DNA of 64,000 nt from Flavisphingopyxis sp963800335 (GTDB taxonomy: Bacteria > Pseudomonadota > Alphaproteobacteria > Sphingomonadales > Sphingomonadaceae): the NCBI GenBank assembly GCA_963800335.1, contig CAWDAN010000001.1:1-64000 (forward strand), read 5' to 3'. The translations under genes were made by a program, and so were the position numbers. Under the pieces are notes generated by a model that saw only the letters and a list, made by a program, of their open reading frames with translations, did no database searches and had not been told where the DNA came from. Shown here piece by piece: positions 36,032 through 44,880 of the stretch. Numbering within the stretch: position 1 is the first letter of the stretch; every line of letters starts with the position of its first letter.

Positions 36032-37102
36032 ATGACGATGTCCGACGATCCCAGCTCGCGCCGGCCCGACCGCGGATTCCTGTTCGGCGAACAGCGCATC
36101 GCGCCGGGCACACAAAGATCGTTCGACCTGCCGATCAGCCGCCTGTCGTCGGGTCAGTCGGCGACAATGCCGGTGCGGATCGTGCACGGCGCGAGGCCCG
36201 GCCCGACCTTGTTCGTCAGCGCCGCGATCCACGGCGACGAGATCACCGGCGTCGAGATCATTCGCCGCCTGCTCAAGCGCGTGTCGCCCAAGGCGCTATC
36301 CGGCACGTTATTGTGCGTGCCGATCGTCAACATCTACGGCTTTGTCAGCAACAGCCGCTATCTACCCGATCGCCGCGATCTAAACCGCAGTTTTCCCGGA
36401 TCGCCGCGCGGATCGCTCGCCTCGCAACTGGCCTATATCTTTCGCACGCAGGTGATCGAGCGCGCCGATTTCGGCATCGACCTCCATTCGGCGGCGATCC
36501 ACCGCATGAACCTGCCGCAGGTCCGTGTCAGTCACGACAGCCCGCGCGCGCAGGAGCTGGCGCTGGTATTCGGCGCGCCGGCGGTCATAACCGCCCAGCT
36601 GCGCGACAATTCGCTGCGCAAGATTGCAGCCGACAGCGGAGTCGAGATGCTGCTCTATGAGGCGGGCGAAGGATTGCGCTTCGACGACCTGTCGATCCGC
36701 ACCGGCCTCAACGGTATCTTGCGCGTGATGGCGGCGATGGGGATGATCGAGCCCAAGCGCCTGCCCGCCGCGCTGCCCGTCTCGGCGCGCTCGAGCAGCA
36801 CTGTCTGGATTCGCGCCCCGCGCGGCGGCATTTGCCTGATGGAAAAGAAATCGGGTGATGTCGTCACCGAGGGACAGGCACTGGCAGTGGTCACCGATCC
36901 ATTGAGTACCGAAGAGGAAATCGTCCGCGCGCCGTTCGACGGGGTGATCATCGGCCATGCGACGCTCCCGATCGTCAACCGTGGCGACGCGTTGGTGCAT
37001 GTCGCGATGGTCGAGCGGCACGACACCGTCGAGCATCGCGTCAACGCGATTTCGGATACGATCCTGGGCGACGTGATGCTCGACGAGGACGAGATTCTCT
37101 AG
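36032..37102 (+). CDS. Succinylglutamate desuccinylase/aspartoacylase-family hydrolase
   Basis: A 356-residue M14-superfamily hydrolase. Zinc ligands are H and E in A-I-H-G-D-E-I-T-G and H in G-I-D-L-H-S, with D-L-N-R-S-F-P-G as substrate loop. A C-terminal beta-barrel (biotinyl-like: A-P-R-G-G-I and A-P-F-D-G-V-I) follows. It converges on a RimK ligase gene and a retropepsin gene. Because M14 enzymes remove Glu tails in other systems, a role reversing RimK modification is an attractive inference; simple deacylation of an amino-acid conjugate is the alternative. Confidence 0.78.
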   Translation: MTMSDDPSSRRPDRGFLFGEQRIAPGTQRSFDLPISRLSSGQSATMPVRIVHGARPGPTLFVSAAIHGDEITGVEIIRRLLKRVSPKALSGTLLCVPIVNIYGFVSNSRYLPDRRDLNRSFPGSPRGSLASQLAYIFRTQVIERADFGIDLHSAAIHRMNLPQVRVSHDSPRAQELALVFGAPAVITAQLRDNSLRKIAADSGVEMLLYEAGEGLRFDDLSIRTGLNGILRVMAAMGMIEPKRLPAALPVSARSSSTVWIRAPRGGICLMEKKSGDVVTEGQALAVVTDPLSTEEEIVRAPFDGVIIGHATLPIVNRGDALVHVAMVERHDTVEHRVNAISDTILGDVMLDEDEIL

Positions 37103-37123
37103 CGCCGCGCCGCGCGCTGCCAG

Positions 37124-38029
37124 TTAGCCCTGGCCGCGCGTCTTGGTCTTTCCTGCCTTGGCATGGGTTTCGATGAATTCGATGATCAGCCCGGCAATAT
37201 CCTTGCCGGTCGTGTTCTCAATGCCTTCGAGGCCCGGCGACGAATTGACCTCCATGATCACCGGCCCGTGGTTCGAGCGCAGGATGTCGACGCCGGCGAC
37301 GTTGAGGCCCATGACCTTGGCCGCACGGACCGCGGTCGAGCGCTCTTCGGGCGTGATCTTGACCTGTTTTGCCGACCCGCCGCGATGGAGGTTCGAACGA
37401 AAATCGCCGGCGGCGCCGGTGCGCATCATCGCCGCCTGGACCTTGCCGCCGATGACGAAGATGCGAATGTCGGTCGAGCCGGCTTCCTTGATGAATTCCT
37501 GGACGAGAATGTTGACGTTGGCGCCGCGAAACGCCTCGACGACCGACTTGGCCGACTTCTCGGTCTCGCCAAGAACAACGCCGATCCCTTGCGTGCCTTC
37601 GAGCAGCTTGATCACCGCGGGCGCGCCGCCGACGATCTTCAAGACCTCGTCGGTCTGCTTGGGATCATGGGCAAAGGCGGTGACGGGCAGGCCGAGGCCG
37701 TGCTTGGCGAAGATCTGCATCGAGCGCAATTTGTCGCGGCTGCGACCGATCGCGACGCTTTCGTTGAGCGGCCAGACCCCCATCATCTCGAACTGGCGCA
37801 GCACGGCGAGGCCGTAATGCGTGATCGACGCGCCGATGCGCGGGATCACCGCGTCGTAGCCGGTCAGCGTCTCGCCATTGTAGAGAATGCTGGGGCGATG
37901 CGAGGTGATGTTCATCGTGCAGCGCAACGTGTTGATGATATCCAGCGTGTGTCCGCGCGCCTCGGCGGCTTCGACCAGCCGCTGATGCGAATAGAGCCTG
38001 GGGTTGCGCGCAAGCATCGCGATTTTCAT
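37124..38029 (-). CDS. rimK: RimK-family alpha-L-glutamate ligase
   Basis: A 301-residue ATP-grasp ligase that adds Glu residues to the C-terminus of ribosomal protein S6 in E. coli and Pseudomonas. The N-terminal domain, the ATP-binding loop L-L-E-G-T-Q-G-I-G-V and the metal-binding end M-E-V-N-S-S-P-G-L-E-G-I are all present and the length is normal. It lies 24 bases after the retropepsin-like gene, forming a rimB-rimK-like pair. Whether S6 is the substrate here cannot be told because rpsF is outside the window. Confidence 0.87.
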   Translation of the reverse strand: MKIAMLARNPRLYSHQRLVEAAEARGHTLDIINTLRCTMNITSHRPSILYNGETLTGYDAVIPRIGASITHYGLAVLRQFEMMGVWPLNESVAIGRSRDKLRSMQIFAKHGLGLPVTAFAHDPKQTDEVLKIVGGAPAVIKLLEGTQGIGVVLGETEKSAKSVVEAFRGANVNILVQEFIKEAGSTDIRIFVIGGKVQAAMMRTGAAGDFRSNLHRGGSAKQVKITPEERSTAVRAAKVMGLNVAGVDILRSNHGPVIMEVNSSPGLEGIENTTGKDIAGLIIEFIETHAKAGKTKTRGQG

Positions 38030-38053
38030 GGAAATTCTCCTGGAGCGGACATG

Positions 38054-38542
38054 TCAGAGACCCTTGTCCGCCATGCTGTAAGGGTGCGCGATCGGGCGAG
38101 TCGCATATTTGCGGCGACAGTTGATGAGGTAGTGGCGTTTGAGCGTGGAACGCCCGACGAGCATCGGAAAGGCCATCGTGCCGCGATGCGTCAGGGTGAT
38201 TTCGACGAGCTGGGTTATATCACCAAGAACGAGCGGTGTCCTGATTACCGGTCGGTCCTCGAGCGCGCCGTTCGAACTGCGCACGATCCGGTTTTCGAAC
38301 AGCGGCATGTCGAACACGCGCGATTTGGACGTCCGCCCCTTGCGGACGCGAAACGATACGCGGCGATCATCGCCCGCACCGATGATCCGGATATGCGTTG
38401 CGTGGAGCGACGATGTCCGCGCGCCGCTGTCGATCTTGGCGGGCAGGTCGAGCAGGCCGAGATCGGGCAGGTCGACAAGTTCGGCCCAGCCGAGTTCGAT
38501 CCGGGGCTTGGCGGGACGCTTGGCCGGTTTCGATTCGGTCAC
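38054..38542 (-). CDS. Retropepsin-like (ATP-dependent zinc protease family) protein, RimB-like
   Basis: A 162-residue protein of the family often labelled ATP-dependent zinc protease. The retroviral-type aspartic protease motif K-I-D-S-G-A-R-T-S-S is present and a Lys-rich N-terminal leader precedes it. In Pseudomonas the equivalent RimB acts with RimK to regulate S6 glutamylation. It is directly upstream of rimK on the same strand. Confidence 0.78.
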   Translation of the reverse strand: MTESKPAKRPAKPRIELGWAELVDLPDLGLLDLPAKIDSGARTSSLHATHIRIIGAGDDRRVSFRVRKGRTSKSRVFDMPLFENRIVRSSNGALEDRPVIRTPLVLGDITQLVEITLTHRGTMAFPMLVGRSTLKRHYLINCRRKYATRPIAHPYSMADKGL

Positions 38543-38660
38543 AGCGCGGGAGTCTCGCCATCGATCGGCAAGGCCAGCGCGCGGGCCGGGAAGGAGGCGG
38601 CCTTGGTCATAACCATATGTCTATAGACGCAAACGCGGGCAGGCAATTGGGTGGGCGGGA

Positions 38661-39317
38661 TCAGTCGTCGGTCAGAACGGCGTCGATCGCGGCCGCGACG
38701 CTTTCGATGCTGGCCATGCCGTCGACCCGGCTGACGATTCCACGCGCATCGTAAAGCGGCAGGATCGGCGCGGTCTTGGCGCGGTATTCGGCCATCCGCG
38801 TGCGCACCGTTTCCTCGTTGTCGTCGGGGCGGCGCTTGAATTCGGTGCTGCCGCAGACGTCGCAGATGCCCGGTTTGACCGGAAGCTTGTAGCGATCGTG
38901 ATAGCCCGCGCCGCAATTGGCACAGGTGAAGCGGCCGGTGATACGATCGACCAGCGCGTCTTCATCGACCATCAGTTCAATGACGTGATCGAGCGTGCGT
39001 CCGCGTTCCTCGAGCAGGCGATCGAGCGCGTGCGCCTGCGCTTCGGTGCGGGGATAGCCATCGAAGATGACGCCGGTATCGTCGCCGAGCTGGTCGAGCC
39101 GTTCGCCGATCAGGCCCGAGACGATATCGTCGGAGACGAGTTCGCCGGCATCCATCACAGCCTTGGCCTTGAGGCCAATCGGCGTACCCGCCTTGACCGC
39201 AGCGCGAAGCATGTCGCCGGTCGACAGCTGCACCATGCCGCGTTCGCGTTCGAGCCGCGCCGACTGCGTGCCCTTGCCCGCGCCCGGTGGTCCGAGCAGA
39301 ATCAGATTGATGGGCAT
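38661..39317 (-). CDS. adk: Adenylate kinase
   Basis: A 218-residue adenylate kinase (ATP + AMP to 2 ADP). The P-loop G-P-P-G-A-G-K-G-T opens the protein and the LID domain carries the structural zinc site C-A-N-C ... C-D-V-C, so it is a long, zinc-containing form. It follows secY by 70 bases. Normally rpsM, rpsK, rpoA and rplQ come next in this lineage; here the retropepsin/rimK pair follows instead. Confidence 0.93.
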   Translation of the reverse strand: MPINLILLGPPGAGKGTQSARLERERGMVQLSTGDMLRAAVKAGTPIGLKAKAVMDAGELVSDDIVSGLIGERLDQLGDDTGVIFDGYPRTEAQAHALDRLLEERGRTLDHVIELMVDEDALVDRITGRFTCANCGAGYHDRYKLPVKPGICDVCGSTEFKRRPDDNEETVRTRMAEYRAKTAPILPLYDARGIVSRVDGMASIESVAAAIDAVLTDD

Positions 39318-39387
39318 GCGGTCGTTTCCCCTTCGGCCGTTGGCCAGCCGTCGTGCCTGGCGCCTGAAGTGTTGGCGCCGGACGTGC

Positions 39388-40760
39388 TTAGCGCCGGACG
39401 ATGCCGCCCTTCAACTTCGATTTCTTGATCAGGTCGGCATATTGGTGCGCGAGCAGGTGGCTCTGGATCTGCGCGACGGTGTCGATCGTCACGTTGACGA
39501 CGATCAACAGGCTGGTCCCGCCGAGATAGAGCGGGATACCCGCACGAGCGATGAAATATTCGGGCACCAGGCAGATCAGTGCGAGGTAGCCGGCACCGAC
39601 GACGGTGATCCGCGTCAGCACGTAATCGAGATAGGTCGCGGTGTTCTTGCCCGGACGGATGCCGGGGATGAAGCCGCCCTGGCGCTTCAGGTTGTCGGCG
39701 GTTTCCTCCGGATTGAAGACGACCGCGACGTAGAAGAAGCAGAAGAAGATGATGCCGAGGCCGTAGAGCGACATGTACAGCGGCGAACCGTGCTGGAGCA
39801 GCTGGTTGAGCCGCAGGACGAAATCGCCCCAGGCGCTGTCGCCCGCGACGGTGTTGCCCGCGAACTGCGAGATCGTCAGCGGCAGCAGCAGCAGCGACGA
39901 GGCGAAGATCGGCGGGATGACGCCGGCGGTGTTGACCTTGAGCGGCAGATGGCTGCGGTCGGCCTGCATCACGCCGCGCTGCGTCGCGCGCTTGGGATAC
40001 TGGACGAGGACGCGGCGCTGGGCGCGCTCCATGAAGCAGATGAAGGCGATCAGGCCGAAGGCGCCGAGCAGGACCGCGGCGATCGTCAGGCCCGACAGCG
40101 AACCCGAACGGCCCTGTTCGAACATCTGGGCGAGACCGCGCGGCAATTGCGCGACGATGCCCGCCATGATGATCAGCGAAACGCCGTTGCCGACGCCGCG
40201 GCTGGTGATCTGTTCACCGAGCCACATCAGGAACATCGTTCCGCCGACGAGGCTGATCACCGCGCCGATGCGAAAACCCATGCCGGGATCGACGACCGCG
40301 GCGATGCCCTGGCTCGCACCGAGCGTTTCGAGCCCGGCGGCGATGGCATAACCCTGCACCGCGGTCAGCGCGACGGTGCCGTAGCGGGTATACTGGTTGA
40401 GTTTCATCCGGCCGCTCTCGCCCTCTTTCTTGAGCGCGCCGAGCTGCGGCGACAGCGCCGAGGCCAGCTGGACGACGATCGAGGCGGTAATGTAGGGCAT
40501 CACACCGAGCGCGATGAGGCTCATGCGCTGCGAGGCTGCCGCCCGAAAAGGTGTTGAAGATGTCGGCGATACCGCCGCCAGCCGCCTGGTCATACAGCCT
40601 GGCGAGCGCCACCGGGATCGATCCCCGGCAGCGGCACGAACGAAAGGAAGCGAAAGACGATCAGCGCGCCGATCGTGAACCACAGCCGCTTGCGCAGCTC
40701 GGTCGCCTTGCCGAATTTCGACAGGTTGAGGTTCATCGACGGATCGGCTTTCGAAGCCAT
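39388..40760 (-). CDS. secY: SecY preprotein translocase channel (two apparent frameshifts)
   Basis: The central ten-helix pore of the Sec translocon, about 457 residues. The N-terminus (M-A-S-K-A-D-P-S-M ... L-P-G-I-D-P), the plug region (I-F-N-T-F-S-G-G-S-L) and the rest (R-M-S-L-I-A-L-G-V-M-P-Y-I) are in three frames. One extra base near 40612 and one near 40531 restore a continuous protein. Because secY is essential and single-copy in such genomes, these are almost certainly sequence errors. It has its own transcription start region, since a terminator lies upstream at 40897-40932. Confidence 0.9.
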
Positions 40761-40896
40761 AATTGCGTATCCCAGTTCGCTGCGGCCCAAGGACCGCGAA
40801 AAAATCATCTCGGCGTCGTTCGCACGCGACGGACGGTCAGTCGGTTTGTTCGCCCCGCTCGCCCGTCCCCGTCATAGCGCCTAACGCCAAATGGAA

Positions 40897-40932
40897 AACC
40901 CCGCCACCGCCTTCAAGGGGCCGGGCGGGGTT
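40897..40932 (-). terminator. Rho-independent terminator between rplO and secY
   Basis: Read on the minus strand, AACCCCGCC, an 18-base loop that can pair further, and GGCGGGGTT form a strong GC-rich stem followed by TTTTCC. It stands 32 bases after the rplO stop and about 137 bases before secY. It should end most spc-operon transcripts here. Confidence 0.72.
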
Positions 40933-40963
40933 CGTCCAATTCATGCCTGTCGCCAGGTCAGCC

Positions 40964-41515
40964 TTACTTGCCCGACTTCTTGGCCTTGGCATCGGCCTTG
41001 GCAGCGCGCTTCGCCGCGGTCTTTTCAGCCTTGTCGACGTCGGCCTTGAGGATCTTCGGCGCGATCAGTTCGACCTTGCCGCCGGCCTTTTCGACCGCCT
41101 CGAGCGCGCCCTTCGACGCGCCGTTGACCTTGAAATTCAGCTTCGCCGAGAAATCGCCCTTGGCGAGCAGGCGGACGCCGTTCTTGCCGCCGCGCGCAAC
41201 GCCCGCGGCCTTGAGAGCGGCGTGATCGATCACGGCCTTGGCGTCGAGCGTCTTGGCATCGACCAGCTTCTGGATCATGCCGAGGTTCACGATTGCGAAG
41301 TCCTTGGCGAAGATGTTGTTGAAGCCGCGCTTAGGCAGACGCATGTGGAGCGGCATCTGGCCACCCTCGAAGCCGTTGATTGCAACGCCCGAGCGCGCCT
41401 TGGCGCCCTTTTGGCCGCGACCGGCGGTCTTGCCCTTGCCCGAGCCGATGCCGCGTCCGACGCGCATCCGGCCCTTGCGGGCGCCATCGTTGTCCTTGAT
41501 TTCGTTCAGTTTCAT
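40964..41515 (-). CDS. rplO: 50S ribosomal protein L15
   Basis: Large-subunit protein L15, 183 residues from ATG at 41515 (M-K-L-N-E-I-K-D). The glycine/basic N-terminal extension G-R-G-I-G-S-G-K-G-K-T-A-G-R-G is intact. The C-terminal end carries a Lys/Ala-rich tail of about 25 residues, longer than the E. coli protein. Upstream GTG codons would add only three residues. Last gene before the terminator. Confidence 0.93.
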   Translation of the reverse strand: MKLNEIKDNDGARKGRMRVGRGIGSGKGKTAGRGQKGAKARSGVAINGFEGGQMPLHMRLPKRGFNNIFAKDFAIVNLGMIQKLVDAKTLDAKAVIDHAALKAAGVARGGKNGVRLLAKGDFSAKLNFKVNGASKGALEAVEKAGGKVELIAPKILKADVDKAEKTAAKRAAKADAKAKKSGK

Positions 41516-41576
41516 AGTGTGCACTCGCTTTCGCTGTGTTCGCGCGGAAAAACAGGGTCCCCCGAAGGGGTTGGCG

Positions 41577-41772
41577 TCAGTCGGAAATGACTTCGACCAT
41601 ATGCGGCAGTTTCTTGATCATGCCGCGGATTTCGGCGGTGTCCTGCAGCTCGACCTCGCGACGCATTTTCCCGAGGCCGAGGCCGATCAGGATCTTGCGC
41701 TGCGAATTCGGGCCGACGGATCGGCGAACCGATCTGGCGGAGACGGATCGTCTTTTTTTCTGCTTTTGCCAT
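41577..41772 (-). CDS. rpmD: 50S ribosomal protein L30 (one apparent frameshift)
   Basis: L30, about 64 residues: M-A-K-A-E-K-K-T-I-R-L-R-Q-I-G-S-P-I-R-R then, after a frame change, Q-R-K-I-L-I-G-L-G-L-G-K-M and ending P-H-M-V-E-V-I-S-D. One extra base in the GGG run at 41710-41712 accounts for the break (length 3n+1). The protein continues perfectly once corrected, so it is annotated as intact. Confidence 0.88.
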
Positions 41773-41776
41773 CGTC

Positions 41777-42607
41777 TTACTCCGTCACCGCTGCGGCGTC
41801 GGCTTCGGCGACCGCATCGGTCGCTCCGCCACGCTTGAGCAGATCGGCGACCTTCTTGCCGCGGCGTTGCGCCACCGACTTGGGGCTGGTCTGATCGGTC
41901 AGCGCTTCGAACGTCGCGCGGACCATGTTGTAGGGGTTCGACGAACCGACCGACTTGGTCACGACGTCAGCGACACCGAGCGATTCGAACACGGCGCGCA
42001 TCGGGCCACCGGCGATGATGCCGGTACCGGCAGGCGCGGTGCGAACCGTGACGTTGCCGGCGCCAAAGCGACCCTTGCCGTCATGATGCAGCGTGCGGCC
42101 TTCCTTCAGCGGAACGCGAACCATGGCCTTCTTGGCAGCGGCGGTTGCCTTGTTGATCGCCTCGGGCACTTCGCGTGCCTTGCCGTGGCCGAAACCGGCG
42201 CGGCCCTTGCCGTCGCCGACGATGACCAACGCTGCGAAACCGAAGCGCTTGCCGCCCTTGACGGTTTTCGACACGCGGTTGATGTGGACGAGCTTTTCAA
42301 TGAGCTCTTCGCCGCCGTCATTGTCACGACCGCCGCGTCCGCCGCGGTTGTTGTCACGACCGCCGCGACCGCCACCGGGGCCGCCACGACCATCACGACC
42401 GCCGCCAGGGCCGCCGCGTCCACGACCGCCGCCGGGACCGCCAGGTCCGCGACCGCCACGTCCACGCGGTGCATCACCCGAGGGCGAACCGGTGTTGGTG
42501 ACATCGGCATTGTTCGTTTCGGGCGCGAGCGTGGCTTCGGGCTGGTTGCCCTCGCCAGTCGTGCCGGGCTGCGCTGCGCCGTCGGGAGTGTTGTTTTCGT
42601 CAGCCAT
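41777..42607 (-). CDS. rpsE: 30S ribosomal protein S5 with long Gly/Arg-rich N-terminal arm
   Basis: Small-subunit protein S5, 276 residues against about 165 in E. coli. The first 40 residues are acidic and Asn/Thr/Glu-rich, followed by about 55 residues of RGG-like repeats (G-R-G-G, G-G-R-D). The normal S5 core starts around residue 98 (E-E-L-I-E-K-L-V-H-I-N-R-V-S-K). S5 acts in decoding accuracy and mRNA helicase activity at the entry channel. The arm is a low-complexity RNA-binding-type extension known in sphingomonads in shorter forms; its function is unknown. Confidence 0.93.
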   Translation of the reverse strand: MADENNTPDGAAQPGTTGEGNQPEATLAPETNNADVTNTGSPSGDAPRGRGGRGPGGPGGGRGRGGPGGGRDGRGGPGGGRGGRDNNRGGRGGRDNDGGEELIEKLVHINRVSKTVKGGKRFGFAALVIVGDGKGRAGFGHGKAREVPEAINKATAAAKKAMVRVPLKEGRTLHHDGKGRFGAGNVTVRTAPAGTGIIAGGPMRAVFESLGVADVVTKSVGSSNPYNMVRATFEALTDQTSPKSVAQRRGKKVADLLKRGGATDAVAEADAAAVTE

Positions 42608-42609
42608 GA

Positions 42610-42960
42610 TTAAAATTCCAATCCGCCGTCGCGCGCGGCATCGGCCAGCGCCTTGACTCGTCCGTGAAACAGGAAGCCGCCGCGGTCGAACACGACCTTG
42701 CTGACGCCGGCCTTCTTGGCCGCCGCAGCGACGCGCTTGCCGACGTCTTCAGCCGCCTTGATGGTCGCGCCGATACCTTCGACACCCTTGTCGATCGACG
42801 AGGCCGAAGCCAGCGTCTTGCCGGCGCGGTCGTCGATGACCTGAGCGTAGATATGGCGTCCGGTGCGATGCACCGAAAGGCGCGGCGTCGTGGCATTGCG
42901 CGCCCGGAGGGCGGTGCGCACGCGCTGACGGCGGCGCGCGAAAAGACTGAGTTTCGCCAT
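42610..42960 (-). CDS. rplR: 50S ribosomal protein L18
   Basis: L18, 116 residues, binds 5S rRNA. The basic N-terminus (R-R-R-Q-R-V-R-T-A-L-R) and the F-D-R-G-G-F-L-F-H-G-R-V-K-A-L-A-D-A-A-R-style ending are typical. It lies 2 bases from rpsE and 3 bases from rplF. Confidence 0.94.
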   Translation of the reverse strand: MAKLSLFARRRQRVRTALRARNATTPRLSVHRTGRHIYAQVIDDRAGKTLASASSIDKGVEGIGATIKAAEDVGKRVAAAAKKAGVSKVVFDRGGFLFHGRVKALADAARDGGLEF

Positions 42961-42963
42961 GGC

Positions 42964-43497
42964 TTACTTCTTCTTTCCTTCTTTGCGGAAGATGTACTCG
43001 CCGCGATATTTGATGCCCTTGCCCTTATAGGGTTCGGGCTTGCGCCAGCGGCGGATTTCCGCCGCGACCTGACCGACCTGCTGCTTGTCGTTGCCGCTGA
43101 TCTCGATCGTCGTGTTGTCGGGCGTCTTGATCTCGATCCCTTCGGGGATCGCGAAGTCGACGTCGTGGCTGTAGCCGAGCTGCAGCTTCAGGTTCTTGCC
43201 CTGCGAGTTGGCACGATAGCCGACACCGTTGATCTCGAGCACCTTGGTGAAGCCGTCGGTGACCCCGGTGACGAGGTTCTGGACGAGCGTCCGCTGCATG
43301 CCCCAGAAATCGCGCGCACGGCGCGACTTGTTGGCGGGCGTGACGGCGATGGTGTCGCCTTCGACCTTATAGTCGACATCTTCGGCGAGCGGCATAGACA
43401 GGGTGCCCTTGGGGCCCTTGACGCTGAGTTCGCCCTTGTCGATCGTCGCGGTGACCCCATTGGGGACCGCGACCGGTTTTTTACCGATGCGTGACAT
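42964..43497 (-). CDS. rplF: 50S ribosomal protein L6
   Basis: L6, 177 residues, near the factor-binding site. Starts M-S-R-I-G-K-K-P-V and has the signature P-E-P-Y-K-G-K-G-I-K-Y near the end. Its start overlaps the last base of the rpsH stop. Confidence 0.95.
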   Translation of the reverse strand: MSRIGKKPVAVPNGVTATIDKGELSVKGPKGTLSMPLAEDVDYKVEGDTIAVTPANKSRRARDFWGMQRTLVQNLVTGVTDGFTKVLEINGVGYRANSQGKNLKLQLGYSHDVDFAIPEGIEIKTPDNTTIEISGNDKQQVGQVAAEIRRWRKPEPYKGKGIKYRGEYIFRKEGKKK

Positions 43498-43913
43498 TAG
43501 AATACCTCCGCCAGCACTTCGCCGCCGACATTATGCTCGCGAGCCTCGCCGTCCGACAGGACGCCGCGCGGGGTCGACACGATGGTGATGCCCAGGCCGT
43601 TGCGCACGATCGGCAGCTCTTGCGAGCCCGAATAGACGCGGCGGCCAGGTTTCGAAACGCGTGCAACGTGCTGGATCGCGGGCTGGCCCTCGAAATATTT
43701 CAGCTCGATGCGCAGGCCCTTGTGCTGCGTACCCTTGCCGCTCGTGTTGGCGAGCGCCTCTTCGGAATAGCCGCGGATATAGCCTTCGCGCTGGAGCACG
43801 TCGAGGACGCGCACGCGCAGCTTGGAAGCCGGCGAGATCACGCTGTCCTTCTTGGCGCGCTGGCCATTGCGGATGCGGGTGAGCATATCACCCAGGGGAT
43901 CGGTCATTGCCAT
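43497..43913 (-). CDS. rpsH: 30S ribosomal protein S8
   Basis: S8, 138 residues (132 is usual), a primary 16S rRNA binder and, in other bacteria, a translational regulator of the spc operon. M-A-M-T-D-P-L-G-D-M-L-T-R-I-R-N at the start and S-T-P-R-G-V-L-S-D-G-E-A-R near the end. The second Met, two codons in, is an alternative start. Confidence 0.94.
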   Translation of the reverse strand: MAMTDPLGDMLTRIRNGQRAKKDSVISPASKLRVRVLDVLQREGYIRGYSEEALANTSGKGTQHKGLRIELKYFEGQPAIQHVARVSKPGRRVYSGSQELPIVRNGLGITIVSTPRGVLSDGEAREHNVGGEVLAEVF

Positions 43914-43925
43914 GTTTCTTGTCCC

Positions 43926-44231
43926 TTACCAGCTCGACTTGGTGACGCCGGGGATAAGGCCTTTATTGGCCAGATCGCGCAGCTGGATGCGGCAGAGCCG
44001 GAATTTGCGGTAGTAGGCGCGCGGACGGCCGGTCAGTTCGCACCGGTTACGGATGCGGGTCGGATTACCGTTGCGCGGAATTTCGGCCATCTTCAGGCGC
44101 GCGATCAGACGCTCGCCTTCGTCGAGCGACTTGTCAGCCGCCTTTGCCTTGAGCTTCGCATACTGACCGGCGTACTTCTTCACCAGCCGCTTGCGACGTT
44201 CGTTTTTGTTTACGGAACTCAGTTTCGCCAT
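43926..44231 (-). CDS. rpsN: 30S ribosomal protein S14 (zinc-free long form)
   Basis: S14, 101 residues, of the longer type without the CxxC...CxxC zinc ribbon. Typical motifs are R-N-R-C-E-L-T-G-R-P-R-A-Y-Y and the C-terminal L-I-P-G-V-T-K-S-S-W. The short zinc-dependent paralogue is not in this window. Confidence 0.95.
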   Translation of the reverse strand: MAKLSSVNKNERRKRLVKKYAGQYAKLKAKAADKSLDEGERLIARLKMAEIPRNGNPTRIRNRCELTGRPRAYYRKFRLCRIQLRDLANKGLIPGVTKSSW

Positions 44232-44280
44232 GACTTAAGTTCTCTTCCTTCGTTGCTCGAATGGAAGAGAAGGGGGGCTG

Positions 44281-44880
44281 TTAGGCCGCCGCCTTCTCTT
44301 CGGTTGCTGCTTCTTCCACCGGGAACGGGAAACCGAACAGGCGGAGCAATTCGCGTGCTTCGTCGTCGGTCTTCGCGCTCGTCGTTACGATCACGTCCAT
44401 GCCGCGCACCGTGTCGATGCGGTCATAGTTGATCTCGGGGAATACGATCTGCTCTTTCATGCCCATGGCATAGTTGCCACGGCCGTCGAAGCTCTTGGGG
44501 TTGAGGCCACGGAAATCGCGGATGCGCGGCATCGCGATCGTCACGAGACGATCGAGGAATTCGTACATCCGTTCGCGCCGCAGCGTGACCTTTGCACCGA
44601 TCGGCATGCCTTCGCGCAGCTTGAACTGGGCGATCGACTTCTTGGCGATCGTGATGACGGGCTTCTGACCCGCGATCAGGCCGAGCTCTTCAGCGGCAAC
44701 CTGGACCTTCTTCTTGTCCTGGGTCGCTTCGCCGACGCCCATGTTGAGCGTGATCTTTTCGATCCGGGGCACTTCCATCGCGTTCTTGTAACCGAATTTC
44801 TCGATCATCCCCTTCACGACGGTCTCGTCGTAAAGCTTCTTCGCGCGGGGCGTGTATTTGCTGGTGTCGGCCTTAGCCAC
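44281..44880 (-). CDS. rplE: 50S ribosomal protein L5
   Basis: L5, 199 residues, 5S rRNA binder. It starts with GTG at 44880 (V/M-A-K-A-D-T-S-K-Y-T-P-R), inside the last codons of rplX, giving an 8-base overlap. A long upstream in-frame extension exists but is not conserved. The Ala/Glu-rich tail after F-P-F-P is a small extension over the usual length. Confidence 0.93.
   Translation of the reverse strand: MAKADTSKYTPRAKKLYDETVVKGMIEKFGYKNAMEVPRIEKITLNMGVGEATQDKKKVQVAAEELGLIAGQKPVITIAKKSIAQFKLREGMPIGAKVTLRRERMYEFLDRLVTIAMPRIRDFRGLNPKSFDGRGNYAMGMKEQIVFPEINYDRIDTVRGMDVIVTTSAKTDDEARELLRLFGFPFPVEEAATEEKAAA

Noticed and set aside
39388..40760. secY as a pseudogene
   Set aside because: It is essential; two single-base corrections restore the whole protein, and the same kind of indel recurs across 40 kb.
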